Origin: an uncultured Christensenellaceae bacterium
Lineage (GTDB): Bacteria > Bacillota > Clostridia > Christensenellales > UBA3700
Direction of reading: 5' to 3'
Length of the DNA: 64,000 nucleotides
NCBI GenBank assembly: GCA_944383895.1
Contig: CALWRH010000004.1
Location: 97,406-161,405 of the forward strand
Shown here: one piece after another, positions 51,278-59,287 of the stretch
How the letters are laid out: every line of letters begins with the position of its first letter
How positions within the stretch are numbered: the stretch's first letter is position 1
Notes under the pieces: generated by a model
Seen by the model: the letters and a program-made list of their open reading frames with translations, nothing else
The model's database searches: none
Told to the model about the DNA's origin: nothing
Made by a program: the position numbers and the translations under genes

Positions 51278-51568
51278 TTATTCCTCCTTTTTCTTGCCCC
51301 TTGTCTGGGATATTTTCTTGGCTTCTGCCTTGCTCTTGCCCTCATCGCGGGCTTTCTTGTACTTGTAGATACCTGCGTGGTCGCTCTGACAGAGCAGATA
51401 TCCGGATCGGAGACCCGCTTCGTAATCCGTCAGTTCCTGACCCTCTTTGGGTCCGTAGGTATGCACCTTTTGCTTTCTGTCTTTCGCATAACTTTCAGCC
51501 CTCTTTTTGGGGACCATCCATTTGCGTACAGAGTAATCTTTTTTTGCCAAAGTTTTGTCCTCCTGCAT
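51278..51568 (-). CDS. Hypothetical basic protein
   Basis: 96 residues, start at ATG 51568. Many Lys/Arg (KKDYSVRKWMVPKKRAESYA) and a lysine-rich C-terminus (AEAKKISQTRGKKKEE). Followed after 5 nt by the SSB-like gene. Unknown role, perhaps DNA binding. Confidence 0.5.
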   Translation of the reverse strand: MQEDKTLAKKDYSVRKWMVPKKRAESYAKDRKQKVHTYGPKEGQELTDYEAGLRSGYLLCQSDHAGIYKYKKARDEGKSKAEAKKISQTRGKKKEE

Positions 51569-51724
51569 GTTGAATTTTTCCTGCCCGTGTTGATTGCCGA
51601 TAGCACAGCTATTAAGTTGTATATCTGAACTTTTATCCGAGAACTCTCCATGCGGTTTATCGGTCTGCGGCCGCTATACACCGATATAATTTCCACCTTA
51701 CACTGCAAGTCCAGATATTATTGG

Positions 51725-51967
51725 TCAGTCTACATATGTACGCACATACGTGTTGGAAGGAAGCCTTTTTCCGTCGATATGCTTTCTGTCTTTGTACAGC
51801 ATCAAATACTTGCTATCCCTCAGCAACGTTCTGCGATAATATGTATCGACACTCAGTACCGCATTGTTTTCTTCAATATTTATCAGAACATAGATGTTCT
51901 GCTTGACAATGAAGTCTTTTGTGCGGTACACGTTTTCCGTAAATTTTGTTACCTCTGTTTTGCTCAT
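51725..51967 (-). CDS. Hypothetical protein, phage-like operon
   Basis: 80 residues with AAGGAG upstream and no membrane segment (KFTENVYRTKDFIVKQNIYV). Its start overlaps the end of the upstream 105-residue gene by about 95 nt in another frame. Unknown. Confidence 0.45.
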   Translation of the reverse strand: MSKTEVTKFTENVYRTKDFIVKQNIYVLINIEENNAVLSVDTYYRRTLLRDSKYLMLYKDRKHIDGKRLPSNTYVRTYVD

Positions 51968-52190
51968 TGGTTTTTTCTCCTTGTTTTTTATTATTTATGA
52001 TTTCGGCAATTTGCCTTTCATATCTCTGCATCAATGCTTCTGACACTTTGTGCATAAGTTCTTCCCTCTGTTCCGTAACTTCCTTTTCACCTGAATCCGA
52101 AAGTTTTATATAAACCGGAACGGTCACAATCTCCGAAGACTTTCCTTTTCTAAGTCCTACACACGCTATCAACTGATATTTCTCGCTCAC
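51873..52190 (-). CDS. Hypothetical protein, phage-like operon (GTG start)
   Basis: 105 residues, GTG start after GGAGGG. The first 65 residues (VPVYIKLSDSGEKEVTEQRE) look structured; the last 40 are basic and low-complexity and overlap the next gene, so the true end may be earlier. Unknown function. Confidence 0.4.
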   Translation of the reverse strand: MSEKYQLIACVGLRKGKSSEIVTVPVYIKLSDSGEKEVTEQREELMHKVSEALMQRYERQIAEIINNKKQGEKTNEQNRGNKIYGKRVPHKRLHCQAEHLCSDKY

Positions 52191-52265
52191 TTATGCCCTC
52201 CTTTTTTGTCGTGATTTTCATCAGCCCTCACTTATAAGGGAACGAAAACGGCAAAAATGGACCCC

Positions 52266-52664
52266 CTATTTCAAAAATTTTTTCATTTTCGCATAAATTT
52301 TTCTCAATCTATTTCGTATTGCCGTTGGATCGATCTCCATTTTTTTCGCAATTTCAATTTGATTACGTCCGCAAAAGTAAACCTGATAAATCAACCATTT
52401 TTGTTGAGGCTCCAAACTTTCTATCGCTTTATAAAACATCTCTAAATCGCTTTGCCGAATAAATAAGTCTTCTATATTACTGTTCGGATCTTCAGCTTGA
52501 TACCCTGATTCAATCATTGCGTCCAATGAGCTTTCCTTGTGTTTCTTATTGCGCCAATGCTGATGTTTAGATTCTGCTTGCATTTCTTCAAATTGCATTG
52601 CAAATTCTTCTGTTACTTCAATGTCGATTTGCTTACCGTTGACCTCGTATTTTATAATTTTCAT
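52266..52664 (-). CDS. Sigma-70 region 4-like protein
   Basis: 132 residues, AAGGAA upstream. The C-terminal half is a region-4-type HTH (IESLEPQQKWLIYQVYFCG, then RNQIEIAKKMEIDPTAIRNR). The N-terminal part is acidic. No region 2 is present, so it may act as an anti-sigma-like or accessory transcription factor of the element. Upstream on the same strand are two tandem terminators. Confidence 0.6.
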   Translation of the reverse strand: MKIIKYEVNGKQIDIEVTEEFAMQFEEMQAESKHQHWRNKKHKESSLDAMIESGYQAEDPNSNIEDLFIRQSDLEMFYKAIESLEPQQKWLIYQVYFCGRNQIEIAKKMEIDPTAIRNRLRKIYAKMKKFLK

Positions 52665-52735
52665 ATAATTTCCTTTCCCCTAAGCTCAATGGGGGCGAGC
52701 GATTTTTCATAAATCGCTGTCGGAAATCTCTGATA

Positions 52736-52777
52736 GAAAAAATCCCGACAGCAGCGAACCGAATCACTGCTATCGGG
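52736..52777 (-). terminator. Terminator before the sigma-like gene
   Basis: Minus-strand stem CCCGATAGCAG / CTGCTGTCGGG (52744-52777) then a T run. It ends a transcript arriving from the right. Confidence 0.65.
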
Positions 52778-52797
52778 AATGAAAAGTCTTTCGGGCA

Positions 52798-52857
52798 TAA
52801 AAAAAGACCCGGCAACAGACTAATCACAATAATGTGATCGGTTCTATTGCCAGGGCT
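52798..52857 (-). terminator. Terminator with nested stem
   Basis: Minus strand: GAGCCCTGGCAA faces TTGCCGGGTC, with an inner ATCACA / TGTGAT helix, then seven T's. It lies about 60 nt upstream of the previous terminator in transcription order. Confidence 0.6.
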
Positions 52858-53039
52858 CTTAGTGGTTCTCTTTCAACCTAACGGTCTGCCAGGTCCAGCC
52901 TCTCTTTTGTTACATAACGTAACTGCGACAATTTTTGTAACGGGTAGTACCTCTTAACGGTTCGCTTCGATACTTACTGTATGCCGAGTACAGGTTTTAT
53001 TCTGCCGTTACTCAATATAATGTTTTCCTATGTTTTACG
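52798..53039 (-). ncRNA. Candidate structured RNA or 3' region ending in a terminator
   Basis: The 240-nt gap between the 61-residue gene and the terminators has no ORF with a ribosome site but many short stems (for example GTTAC / GTAAC and AACCTAACGG-type pairings) and GC-rich blocks. It may be the 3' region of the zinc-ribbon gene or an independent RNA. No family is recognised. Confidence 0.3.
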
Positions 53040-53225
53040 CTATACTGCCTTGCTATTACGAACAGCCTTACCAGCAAGCGGCAATGCGTGAACTCCGCCG
53101 TCTTTGTCTACTTCGCCTTGTACGGTTGTTTTACATACATGGCAATGCACTTCGACAATGCTTCCGATTTTAGCTCGGCACAGCAGCTTTCCGCATTGAG
53201 GACAAGTTATGGGTTTGAATGTCAT
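53040..53225 (-). CDS. Zinc-ribbon protein (Com-like)
   Basis: 61 residues with AAAGGAGG upstream. Two CxxC pairs: ITCPQCGKLL and VHCHVCKTTV. Similar in layout to the phage Mu Com translational activator family. RNA-binding control of a phage gene is plausible but not shown. Confidence 0.6.
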   Translation of the reverse strand: MTFKPITCPQCGKLLCRAKIGSIVEVHCHVCKTTVQGEVDKDGGVHALPLAGKAVRNSKAV

Positions 53226-53409
53226 AATTTTAATCCTCCTTTACCCTTAGCCAATTTCGCGGGTATTTGGAAACTGTATTGTGAGGGTCGGGTAATCCCG
53301 TCACACAGAAACCACGCTTATTGACATATCTTTCTTTTTACAGTCGTAAGACATTGACTGTTAATTTTTTGCAGCTCCCATTTTTACATCTCTTCCCCTC
53401 CTCTGTTTA

Positions 53410-53682
53410 TCAAATATATTGTATTACAGGCTTTTCGATAAACCATCTTCTCGGTCTGTCTTCAAGAAACAAATCCTTCTCTTTGCCAGCCATTTTGACG
53501 GAATATCTAATAGCTACGTTTCCTCCGACATGAGGAGGCTGAGACTGACTTATCCTTGTTACTGTATCAATCTCAAATTCTCGTCCGTCCCATATTACTT
53601 TTATCGGTATATATGTTCCGTCCGTCCTCATTCTGACTACAACGTCTATGTAAGTTTTTACATACTGCAATCTGCAATTCAT
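53410..53682 (-). CDS. Hypothetical protein downstream of the LexA-like repressor
   Basis: 90 residues. MRTDGTYIPIKVIWDGREFE and ERPRRWFIEK-like strands resemble small proteins I recall beside lexA and DNA polymerase genes in Firmicutes. Starts 11 nt after the repressor's stop, so probably co-transcribed. No ribosome site other than GGACGTGA. Confidence 0.45.
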   Translation of the reverse strand: MNCRLQYVKTYIDVVVRMRTDGTYIPIKVIWDGREFEIDTVTRISQSQPPHVGGNVAIRYSVKMAGKEKDLFLEDRPRRWFIEKPVIQYI

Positions 53683-53693
53683 AGTTCACGTCC

Positions 53694-54302
53694 TTAATCA
53701 ATATCTTTAATTACTTTTACCGCAACTCCTTGAATATCTATCTTGTCAAAATACATATCTTCCATCTCGTCATTTTCCGGATGAAGTCTGATCTTCCTTT
53801 TCTTTTTATCAATATAAAACCTTTTTAATGTGGCTTCATCCTCAACAAGAGCAACAACGATCTGTCCTTCTTCCGCTGTATTTTGCTGTCTTACGATAAC
53901 AAAATCTCCGTCGCAGATATTTGCGTTTATCATACTGTTCCCTTTGGCTCTTAAAGCAAAAAACTTCCCCGTTCCGAGTATTGATATAGATATAGGTATA
54001 TAGCTTTCAATGTTTTCTTCCGCAAGCATCGGAGTGCCGCAAGCTATACTTCCTACAACGGGGATACGAATAGCATCGGATAAGATTTTTGCTATCTTTT
54101 TCGTCTTGACACCCCTCCAACCGCCGTTGACTTCAATCAGTCCTCTTTCTTTCATTACTTGCAGATTTCGGCTTACATTGCTTTTATTAAGGTGAATAGC
54201 GTCTGCTATCTCCTGTAATGTAGGCACACAGTTATTTTCCAAATAGTAACTGTCTATGTATTCAATTATCGCGTTGAACACGTTTTCGCTCATTACCTTC
54301 AT
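53694..54302 (-). CDS. LexA/CI-type self-cleaving repressor
   Basis: 202 residues. Winged HTH in the first 65 residues (TLQEIADAIHLNKSNVSRNL), then an S24 peptidase domain. The cleavage site reads IACGTP (Cys88-Gly89 in place of Ala-Gly), catalytic Ser123 is in GNSM and Lys160 in EATLKRF. It probably controls element induction by DNA damage and binds the ACGCAA dyad in front of its own gene. GAGGACA precedes the ATG. Confidence 0.78.
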   Translation of the reverse strand: MKVMSENVFNAIIEYIDSYYLENNCVPTLQEIADAIHLNKSNVSRNLQVMKERGLIEVNGGWRGVKTKKIAKILSDAIRIPVVGSIACGTPMLAEENIESYIPISISILGTGKFFALRAKGNSMINANICDGDFVIVRQQNTAEEGQIVVALVEDEATLKRFYIDKKKRKIRLHPENDEMEDMYFDKIDIQGVAVKVIKDID

Positions 54303-54333
54303 AAATGTCCTCTTTATTGATTTTGAATTTAAT

Positions 54334-54351
54334 ACGCAATTTTTGTTGCGT
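54334..54351. promoter_or_regulatory. Operator dyad ACGCAA-N6-TTGCGT before the repressor gene
   Basis: Perfect 6-bp arms, next to a TATAAC-like -10 box on the minus strand. The symmetry and position suggest the repressor's own operator. Confidence 0.45.
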
Positions 54352-54435
54352 TATAGTTTAATTTTAGCTATAATGATAACAGAAGTCAAGTCTTTCGACT
54401 GATTTTTCAAACAAATAATCATAACAGGGTTTTTT

Positions 54436-54566
54436 GCCTTTTGCTTTTTTCGGTATCACCTCGTCCGAAATTGTCAAGGGGCAATGATTATCCCTCGTTA
54501 AGCATAAGTCATTGCCTTTTCCTTGACAATTCCTAACCGAGGCGAACTTATTGCGGTGCAAAAGGC
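54436..54566. other. 130-bp nested palindrome upstream of the serine recombinase
   Basis: Four symmetric pairs share a centre near 54500: GCCTTTTGC / GCAAAAGGC, CCTCG / CGAGG, AATTGTCAAGG / CCTTGACAATT and GGCAATGA / TCATTGCC. Candidate attachment site or recombinase-control region. Confidence 0.5.
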
Positions 54567-54589
54567 AATAAACAAAAAAGGAGATCAGA

Positions 54590-56158
54590 ATGAATAGCTG
54601 TGTTATCTATGCAAGATTCAGTTCTCGCGGTCAAAACGAACAAAGTATTGAAGCTCAGGTGCGTATTTGTAAAGAATACGCAGAAAAAAACAATTTGGAG
54701 GTTGTCAATCTTTATATTGATAAAGCAAGAACCGGTACCAACGATGCCCGTCCTGCTTTTCAAAAAATGATAGCTGATGCCAAAACGAGAACGTTTCAAT
54801 ACATAATTGTTTATATGTTCGACAGGTTTGCAAGAAACCGCAGAGACAGCATTATTTACAAAGAAATGCTAAAAGAAAAGCACGGTATAAAAGTCATCTC
54901 TGCTTTGGAACCTATTGCAGAGGACGAAGGCGGCGAATTCTACGAAATGTTTTTGGAATGGAACGCTGAAAAATACAGCAAGCGCCTTTCTAAAAGAGTC
55001 CGCGACGGTCTCGATACCAGCATAGCAAACGGTTCTTTCTGCGGCGGTTTGGTAATATACGGATACAAGTTAGAATTGGAACCTATACCCGGCAAACAAG
55101 GTAAATTTATCAAACGAGTTGTAATTGATGAGGAAGAATCCAAAGTCATGAAATATGTCTTCGAGCAATACGACAAAGGTGTAACTAAAAAACAGATAGC
55201 AGCAGACCTGAATGCCAAAGGATATAGATTTAAGGGCAAGCCTATTACCGGCAAGACTTTCGATCATTATTTAACCAATACCAAATATACGGGCGAATTC
55301 TACTTCGGAGACAGGCTCTGTACAAATATGTACCCTGCGATAATAGATAAAGACACTTTTGAGAGAGTCCAAAAAAGACTTGCGGAAAATCGCTATGTTT
55401 TAGGCGGTAAAGAATCTGCAAAAGAACCTTATCTTTTAACCGGAAAACTTTTCTGCGGACACTGCGGCACGGAAATGGTTGCCGGAGGCGGTAAAAGCAA
55501 AACAGGCAAAAAATACTACTATTACGAATGCAAAAAGAAGAAAAAGAAACTCTGTTCAAAGAGAATAGAACACAAAGATACGCTCGAAAAATATGTCGTG
55601 GAAAACGTGTTGATGTTCCTTTCCGACGAAGAAAACTTGAAGATGATCGCAAAGGACGTCTTAAAATATTACGATACCCGAACTGATGAAAGCAAAATCA
55701 AATCCATAAGGAAACGAATTGCAGATATTCAGGAAGAAGCCGATGCAGCGGCCAATGCTTTTATCGAGGCAAAAAGTCCTCTTTTGAAACAACGTATTGA
55801 GAAACGAATGCAAGAATGTGAAATACTGCTGAGCGACCTCGAAAAATTAAAAGCCCAGCTGATTCTTGAACGTGGGCAGAAACTTTCCGAATCGGACATC
55901 ATCTCTTTCGTGGAAATACTCCTGCAAGGAGATATAAACGACTTTGAATTTAAGCGCAGGTTGATAGACAATCTTGTCTATAAGGTATATGTAAGCGATG
56001 ACAATACTTATATTTATTTCAATATAAAAGGCGGCAACGATATTGAAGAGATAACTCTGGAAGATACCAAGACCGCACTGAAAAACAGCAAAAAAGTTCA
56101 AACACAAAGTGACCTTGCCCGCCAAGAGGGACTCATAAGAACCCTATTGTTCTTATGA
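54590..56158 (+). CDS. Large serine recombinase (integrase)
   Basis: 522 residues, AAAAGGAGATC upstream. The N-terminal resolvase domain has YARFSSRGQNEQS with the catalytic Ser near residue 11-12, then the Recombinase domain, a zinc ribbon (FCGHCGTEMV ... ECKKKKKK ... CSKRI) and a coiled coil. It integrates or excises the element. Its last codons form the terminator stem. The substrate attachment sites are not defined. Confidence 0.9.
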   Translation: MNSCVIYARFSSRGQNEQSIEAQVRICKEYAEKNNLEVVNLYIDKARTGTNDARPAFQKMIADAKTRTFQYIIVYMFDRFARNRRDSIIYKEMLKEKHGIKVISALEPIAEDEGGEFYEMFLEWNAEKYSKRLSKRVRDGLDTSIANGSFCGGLVIYGYKLELEPIPGKQGKFIKRVVIDEEESKVMKYVFEQYDKGVTKKQIAADLNAKGYRFKGKPITGKTFDHYLTNTKYTGEFYFGDRLCTNMYPAIIDKDTFERVQKRLAENRYVLGGKESAKEPYLLTGKLFCGHCGTEMVAGGGKSKTGKKYYYYECKKKKKKLCSKRIEHKDTLEKYVVENVLMFLSDEENLKMIAKDVLKYYDTRTDESKIKSIRKRIADIQEEADAAANAFIEAKSPLLKQRIEKRMQECEILLSDLEKLKAQLILERGQKLSESDIISFVEILLQGDINDFEFKRRLIDNLVYKVYVSDDNTYIYFNIKGGNDIEEITLEDTKTALKNSKKVQTQSDLARQEGLIRTLLFL

Positions 56159-56168
56159 GTTCCTTTTT
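56131..56168 (+). terminator. Terminator formed by the end of the recombinase gene
   Basis: ACTCATAAGAAC / GTTCTTATGAGT, 12-bp perfect stem, 6-nt loop, then TCCTTTTTATTC. The stop codon TGA lies within the stem. Confidence 0.7.
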
Positions 56169-56339
56169 ATTCTACCCTATTCAAATAAGCATCTAAAACA
56201 TTTGTATTTGCAATAAAATTTGATTTTCAAACCACGAAACACTAAAAAATTATCTTCTATAAACACCCTGCTCTTTTGTCGTTTTTTCTACGCTTTGGTA
56301 ACTTCGGAATGACTCTTTTTTCTTTTACCGCCAATTTTT

Positions 56340-56586
56340 TGAAGCCGTTTCGTTGAGGCTATCGTAGCACGTATTTCTCATAAGCCAAGGCGAAAAAAAT
56401 TGTTTGCGAGGATAATCTGTATAACCGGGAAGGCAACTTCTCGGTTATTTTTTATGTTTTTAATTAAACAATTTTTTGTCATTTTTCCTTGACTTATGAA
56501 CAGTTTGAACTACAAGACTTTATCTTTTATCAATACGGGCTTCTTGCCTCTTGCCGAAAGGCAGATCAAAAACTTGGAGGTAAAGA
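56340..56586 (+). promoter_or_regulatory. Conserved leader of module B (structured 5' region)
   Basis: Shares GAGGCTATCGTAGCACG and CAAGGCGAAAAA with module A, plus hairpins AACCGGGAAG / CTTCTCGGTT (56423-56447) and TTGCCT / AGGCA (56544-56564) near the ribosome site. In the first stem one pair changes from T to C, keeping pairing with G. Confidence 0.5.
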
Positions 56587-56589
56587 AAA

Positions 56590-56889
56590 ATGAAAAAAGT
56601 AGTTTTCTCAGTTACCAAAGCTGGAAAAAACTCAAACAGAGTGTCGGGAGTTGGATATGTAACCGACGAAGATTTGCTTATCCCGATGATAAGCAAAAAC
56701 GGTAAGGCTTATATAAGAGTCTTTGAGGACTGTATAAAGCATTGCCATCAGATACCCGGCGAAACGGATGAATTCAAAGGAACTTTTTATGAGATCCGCG
56801 AAATCGAATTTGAAACTAAGAACGATGCCGGATACGAAAAGCGTGAAATAGAAATCAGCTATTACATTTGGTACAAACTCGCAGATTAA
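56590..56889 (+). CDS. Hypothetical protein, module B first gene (not in module A)
   Basis: 99 residues with GGAGGTAAAG upstream. Beta-rich, small (MKKVVFSVTKAGKNSNRVSG), C-terminus ends YYIWYKLAD. It replaces the unrelated 86-residue gene of module A, suggesting cassette exchange just behind the shared leader. Confidence 0.55.
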   Translation: MKKVVFSVTKAGKNSNRVSGVGYVTDEDLLIPMISKNGKAYIRVFEDCIKHCHQIPGETDEFKGTFYEIREIEFETKNDAGYEKREIEISYYIWYKLAD

Positions 56890-56900
56890 GGAGAAAGACT

Positions 56901-57314
56901 ATGAAACTTACATTAGCTAACGTCAAAGACCTTAAAAAAGGCAGCGATAACAAACTGACAAAAAGGGTCTGCAATTACGTCATATCCAGATGGAGCGACT
57001 ACGACGATAAAAAGCATATCTTCACGGATGTGCTTAATTATGGCTGTCAGTCAGGCGTCGTAGGTGAACTTATCTACTACTCCGATACGGTGCGCTTCTA
57101 CAAGCTGTATAAAGACGAAATTAACGCACTTTTGTACGACACAATGTACGGAACGGGACTTTACGCTCCGTCCGATTTGTTCGGCAATAAGTGGGATAAG
57201 GAAGATCCCTTAGCGCAGGACACTTACAATCAGAATCTTCTGGCGTGGTTCGGCTTTGAAGAAACGCTCAGAAATATCGGTTACAACTTCGAGAAACTCG
57301 AAAATTATATCTAA
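56901..57314 (+). CDS. Hypothetical protein, module B (paralogue in A)
   Basis: 137 residues, AAGGAG upstream. Homologous to 23462-23875 with few changes (for example NNK to DNK near residue 17). No function is recognised. Confidence 0.6.
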   Translation: MKLTLANVKDLKKGSDNKLTKRVCNYVISRWSDYDDKKHIFTDVLNYGCQSGVVGELIYYSDTVRFYKLYKDEINALLYDTMYGTGLYAPSDLFGNKWDKEDPLAQDTYNQNLLAWFGFEETLRNIGYNFEKLENYI

Positions 57315-57327
57315 GGAGGAAAAAACT

Positions 57328-57738
57328 ATGAAAACAACAATCGCCAAGAAAGAGAAAGCAATCGAAATTCTGAAGAAAATGAACATATACAGGCCGTACA
57401 TAAAGGGCTTTGAGGAAGAAGATAAGGTATGCTTCTTTGAACAGTTCGGCGGTTTCTGGATAGACCAGGAGCCGGAAGTATACGCAAAGATGAAGGATAT
57501 CGAAGAAAAGCATAAGTGCAAGGTTTACGCCGTTACGCACGAGTACACGGAGTTCGGAGAGCTTTACTCATTTCTTATCGTTACAGATTATCCCGAGGAA
57601 TGGGACGATCTCGTATGCAGCGAAGGAAATCAGCACACGGCATTTGCCTACGTCTGGAATAAGGATGATGATTGGTGCTCAGAATTCGGCAGCGTTACTG
57701 TACAGAGTTTCGGTGGCGGAATAAGAAGGGTAGCGTGA
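57328..57738 (+). CDS. Hypothetical protein, module B (paralogue in A)
   Basis: 136 residues, AAGGAGG upstream. Homologue of 23889-24299, same length. Confidence 0.6.
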   Translation: MKTTIAKKEKAIEILKKMNIYRPYIKGFEEEDKVCFFEQFGGFWIDQEPEVYAKMKDIEEKHKCKVYAVTHEYTEFGELYSFLIVTDYPEEWDDLVCSEGNQHTAFAYVWNKDDDWCSEFGSVTVQSFGGGIRRVA

Positions 57739-57746
57739 GGTGAAAT

Positions 57747-58061
57747 ATGAAAGTATATCTCGTAAAACTTGATTGGTCTACCGAAGACAGCAACGACGTT
57801 AAGATAACCGTTTGCGGTACATACGAAAAAGCGTACGAAAAGTTCAAAGAAATGATTGCAGACGAAAAGAACCCGCAAAATTCCTGGGTGGGCGAAATCG
57901 AATGGGATAACGACGTTCCGAAAGACGGCAAAATCGAATTCGACTTCCTCGATCGCAGAAGCGAATCCGATGAGACCGAGTGTTATTGGATGCTTACCGA
58001 TACCTGGAATTACGGAGTGCATACCTTTATCTCAATAGAAATTAAGGAGGTGCTGGAATGA
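57747..58061 (+). CDS. Hypothetical protein, module B (paralogue in A)
   Basis: 104 residues; one extra C-terminal Glu compared with module A. Its TGA overlaps the next gene's ATG. Confidence 0.6.
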   Translation: MKVYLVKLDWSTEDSNDVKITVCGTYEKAYEKFKEMIADEKNPQNSWVGEIEWDNDVPKDGKIEFDFLDRRSESDETECYWMLTDTWNYGVHTFISIEIKEVLE

Positions 58062-58249
58062 AACCGTATAAGACAACGGCACATATCCACTCGCTGGACG
58101 GCAAAATGGCAGAAATTACCGTACTTGAAAAAGTAGGCGACAACGATTATATCGTGGATTATATGGGTGTGAAGTGTCATGCCCTCTTTAATTGGTACGT
58201 TTGCGAATATTACGCAGACGACGTTTACAGGAAAGTAAAGGAGGATTGA
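58058..58249 (+). CDS. Hypothetical protein only in module B
   Basis: 63 residues, AAGGAGGT upstream. HIHSLDGKMAEITVLEKVGD and a Tyr-rich C-terminus (CEYYADDVYRKV). In module A this gene is missing between two ribosome-site repeats. Confidence 0.6.
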   Translation: MKPYKTTAHIHSLDGKMAEITVLEKVGDNDYIVDYMGVKCHALFNWYVCEYYADDVYRKVKED

Positions 58250-58252
58250 AAT

Positions 58253-58627
58253 ATGGCAAAACTCAACGATCTTAAGAAGTATATAGATTACGAATTTTCG
58301 TCAGGGTGTTATACAGGCGAAGACTACAAATCCTTTCAGACGAAGTACATAAATTACCTGAGAGCGATGTGCAAAGAAAACCACTGGGAGCTTGTCAAAG
58401 TAGGCAAAAACCATTACTGTTTTTCGGCATTTATCAAAAGCTCGGAAAATAAGTGTGTTTACCTGTCTATTAGCGACGTCAGATACTTCTCTAACGAGTG
58501 GTACAGCCACATACTCGTCCGCACGGCGAAAAACGAAGTGGTTTACAGAGGCGGTTTCAACAACTATACGACGCTCGAAAATCTGGACTACACCGTAGCA
58601 AGACTTCTCAAAGACTTACCCTTTTAA
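58253..58627 (+). CDS. Hypothetical protein, module B (near-identical to A)
   Basis: 124 residues, two differences from the module A protein. GGAGG upstream. Unknown function. Confidence 0.65.
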   Translation: MAKLNDLKKYIDYEFSSGCYTGEDYKSFQTKYINYLRAMCKENHWELVKVGKNHYCFSAFIKSSENKCVYLSISDVRYFSNEWYSHILVRTAKNEVVYRGGFNNYTTLENLDYTVARLLKDLPF

Positions 58628-58638
58628 GGAGGCAGACA

Positions 58639-59283
58639 ATGAAACTCGATCTTGAAGCTAAAACAAAAGAACAAGAACTCGTAAAAGCATATCTCGAAGA
58701 GAACGCAAGTGAAGTCCTGGCAGAGAAAATCAACAGCGGAGTCCGTATCGAAAAAGACGGCAAAACACTGATAAACAAAAAGACGTTGGACAGCTTTATG
58801 AAATACGCATCTGATGAGGCAAGGAAACTTGCCTCCAAGGGCGCAAATTCGGCTTGCGTTGAAGATAAAGTAGTGTACGGATGGGCTGTACATTACTTCG
58901 AAGAAGACTCGATAGATGGCAATCTGTACAATGAGGACGGAAGCGAATATAAGCCTGCGCCTAAGGTTACGGACAAGCCCGTCGTAAAACCTGTACAACA
59001 GATGAAGAACTCCGCCCAGATCTCTATGTTCGATTTTGAGGAAAAGGAAGAACAAGAGAACAAAAACGAGCAAGAAGATCAGAACGAGGAGGCGGAAGTT
59101 GAAGAAGAACCGCCGACCCAAGAAGAGATAAACGAAATGCTTGCAGAACTTGCCGAAGACGAAAAGTTAAGCAATACGCAAGAAGTAATTGACGTTGAAA
59201 CCGGTGAGATAATCTGCGAGTCAAACGACGAAATAATAAGCAAGCTGAGGGACATTCTCGGCGATTGTTTTATAGTGAGGTGA
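58639..59283 (+). CDS. PcfK-like protein (module B)
   Basis: 214 residues, close paralogue of the module A copy, slightly shorter in the acidic linker (about residues 130-160). AAGGAGG upstream. The acidic region differs most between copies; the N-terminal domain is nearly unchanged. Confidence 0.7.
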   Translation: MKLDLEAKTKEQELVKAYLEENASEVLAEKINSGVRIEKDGKTLINKKTLDSFMKYASDEARKLASKGANSACVEDKVVYGWAVHYFEEDSIDGNLYNEDGSEYKPAPKVTDKPVVKPVQQMKNSAQISMFDFEEKEEQENKNEQEDQNEEAEVEEEPPTQEEINEMLAELAEDEKLSNTQEVIDVETGEIICESNDEIISKLRDILGDCFIVR

Positions 59284-59287
59284 AACA

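Noticed and set aside
51430..51708. 92-codon minus frame overlapping the 96-codon basic protein
   Set aside because: Overlaps in another frame with no ribosome site; the 51278-51568 frame fits the operon better.
52633..52827. 64-codon minus frame across the tandem terminators
   Set aside because: Spans both terminator hairpins and lacks a ribosome site.
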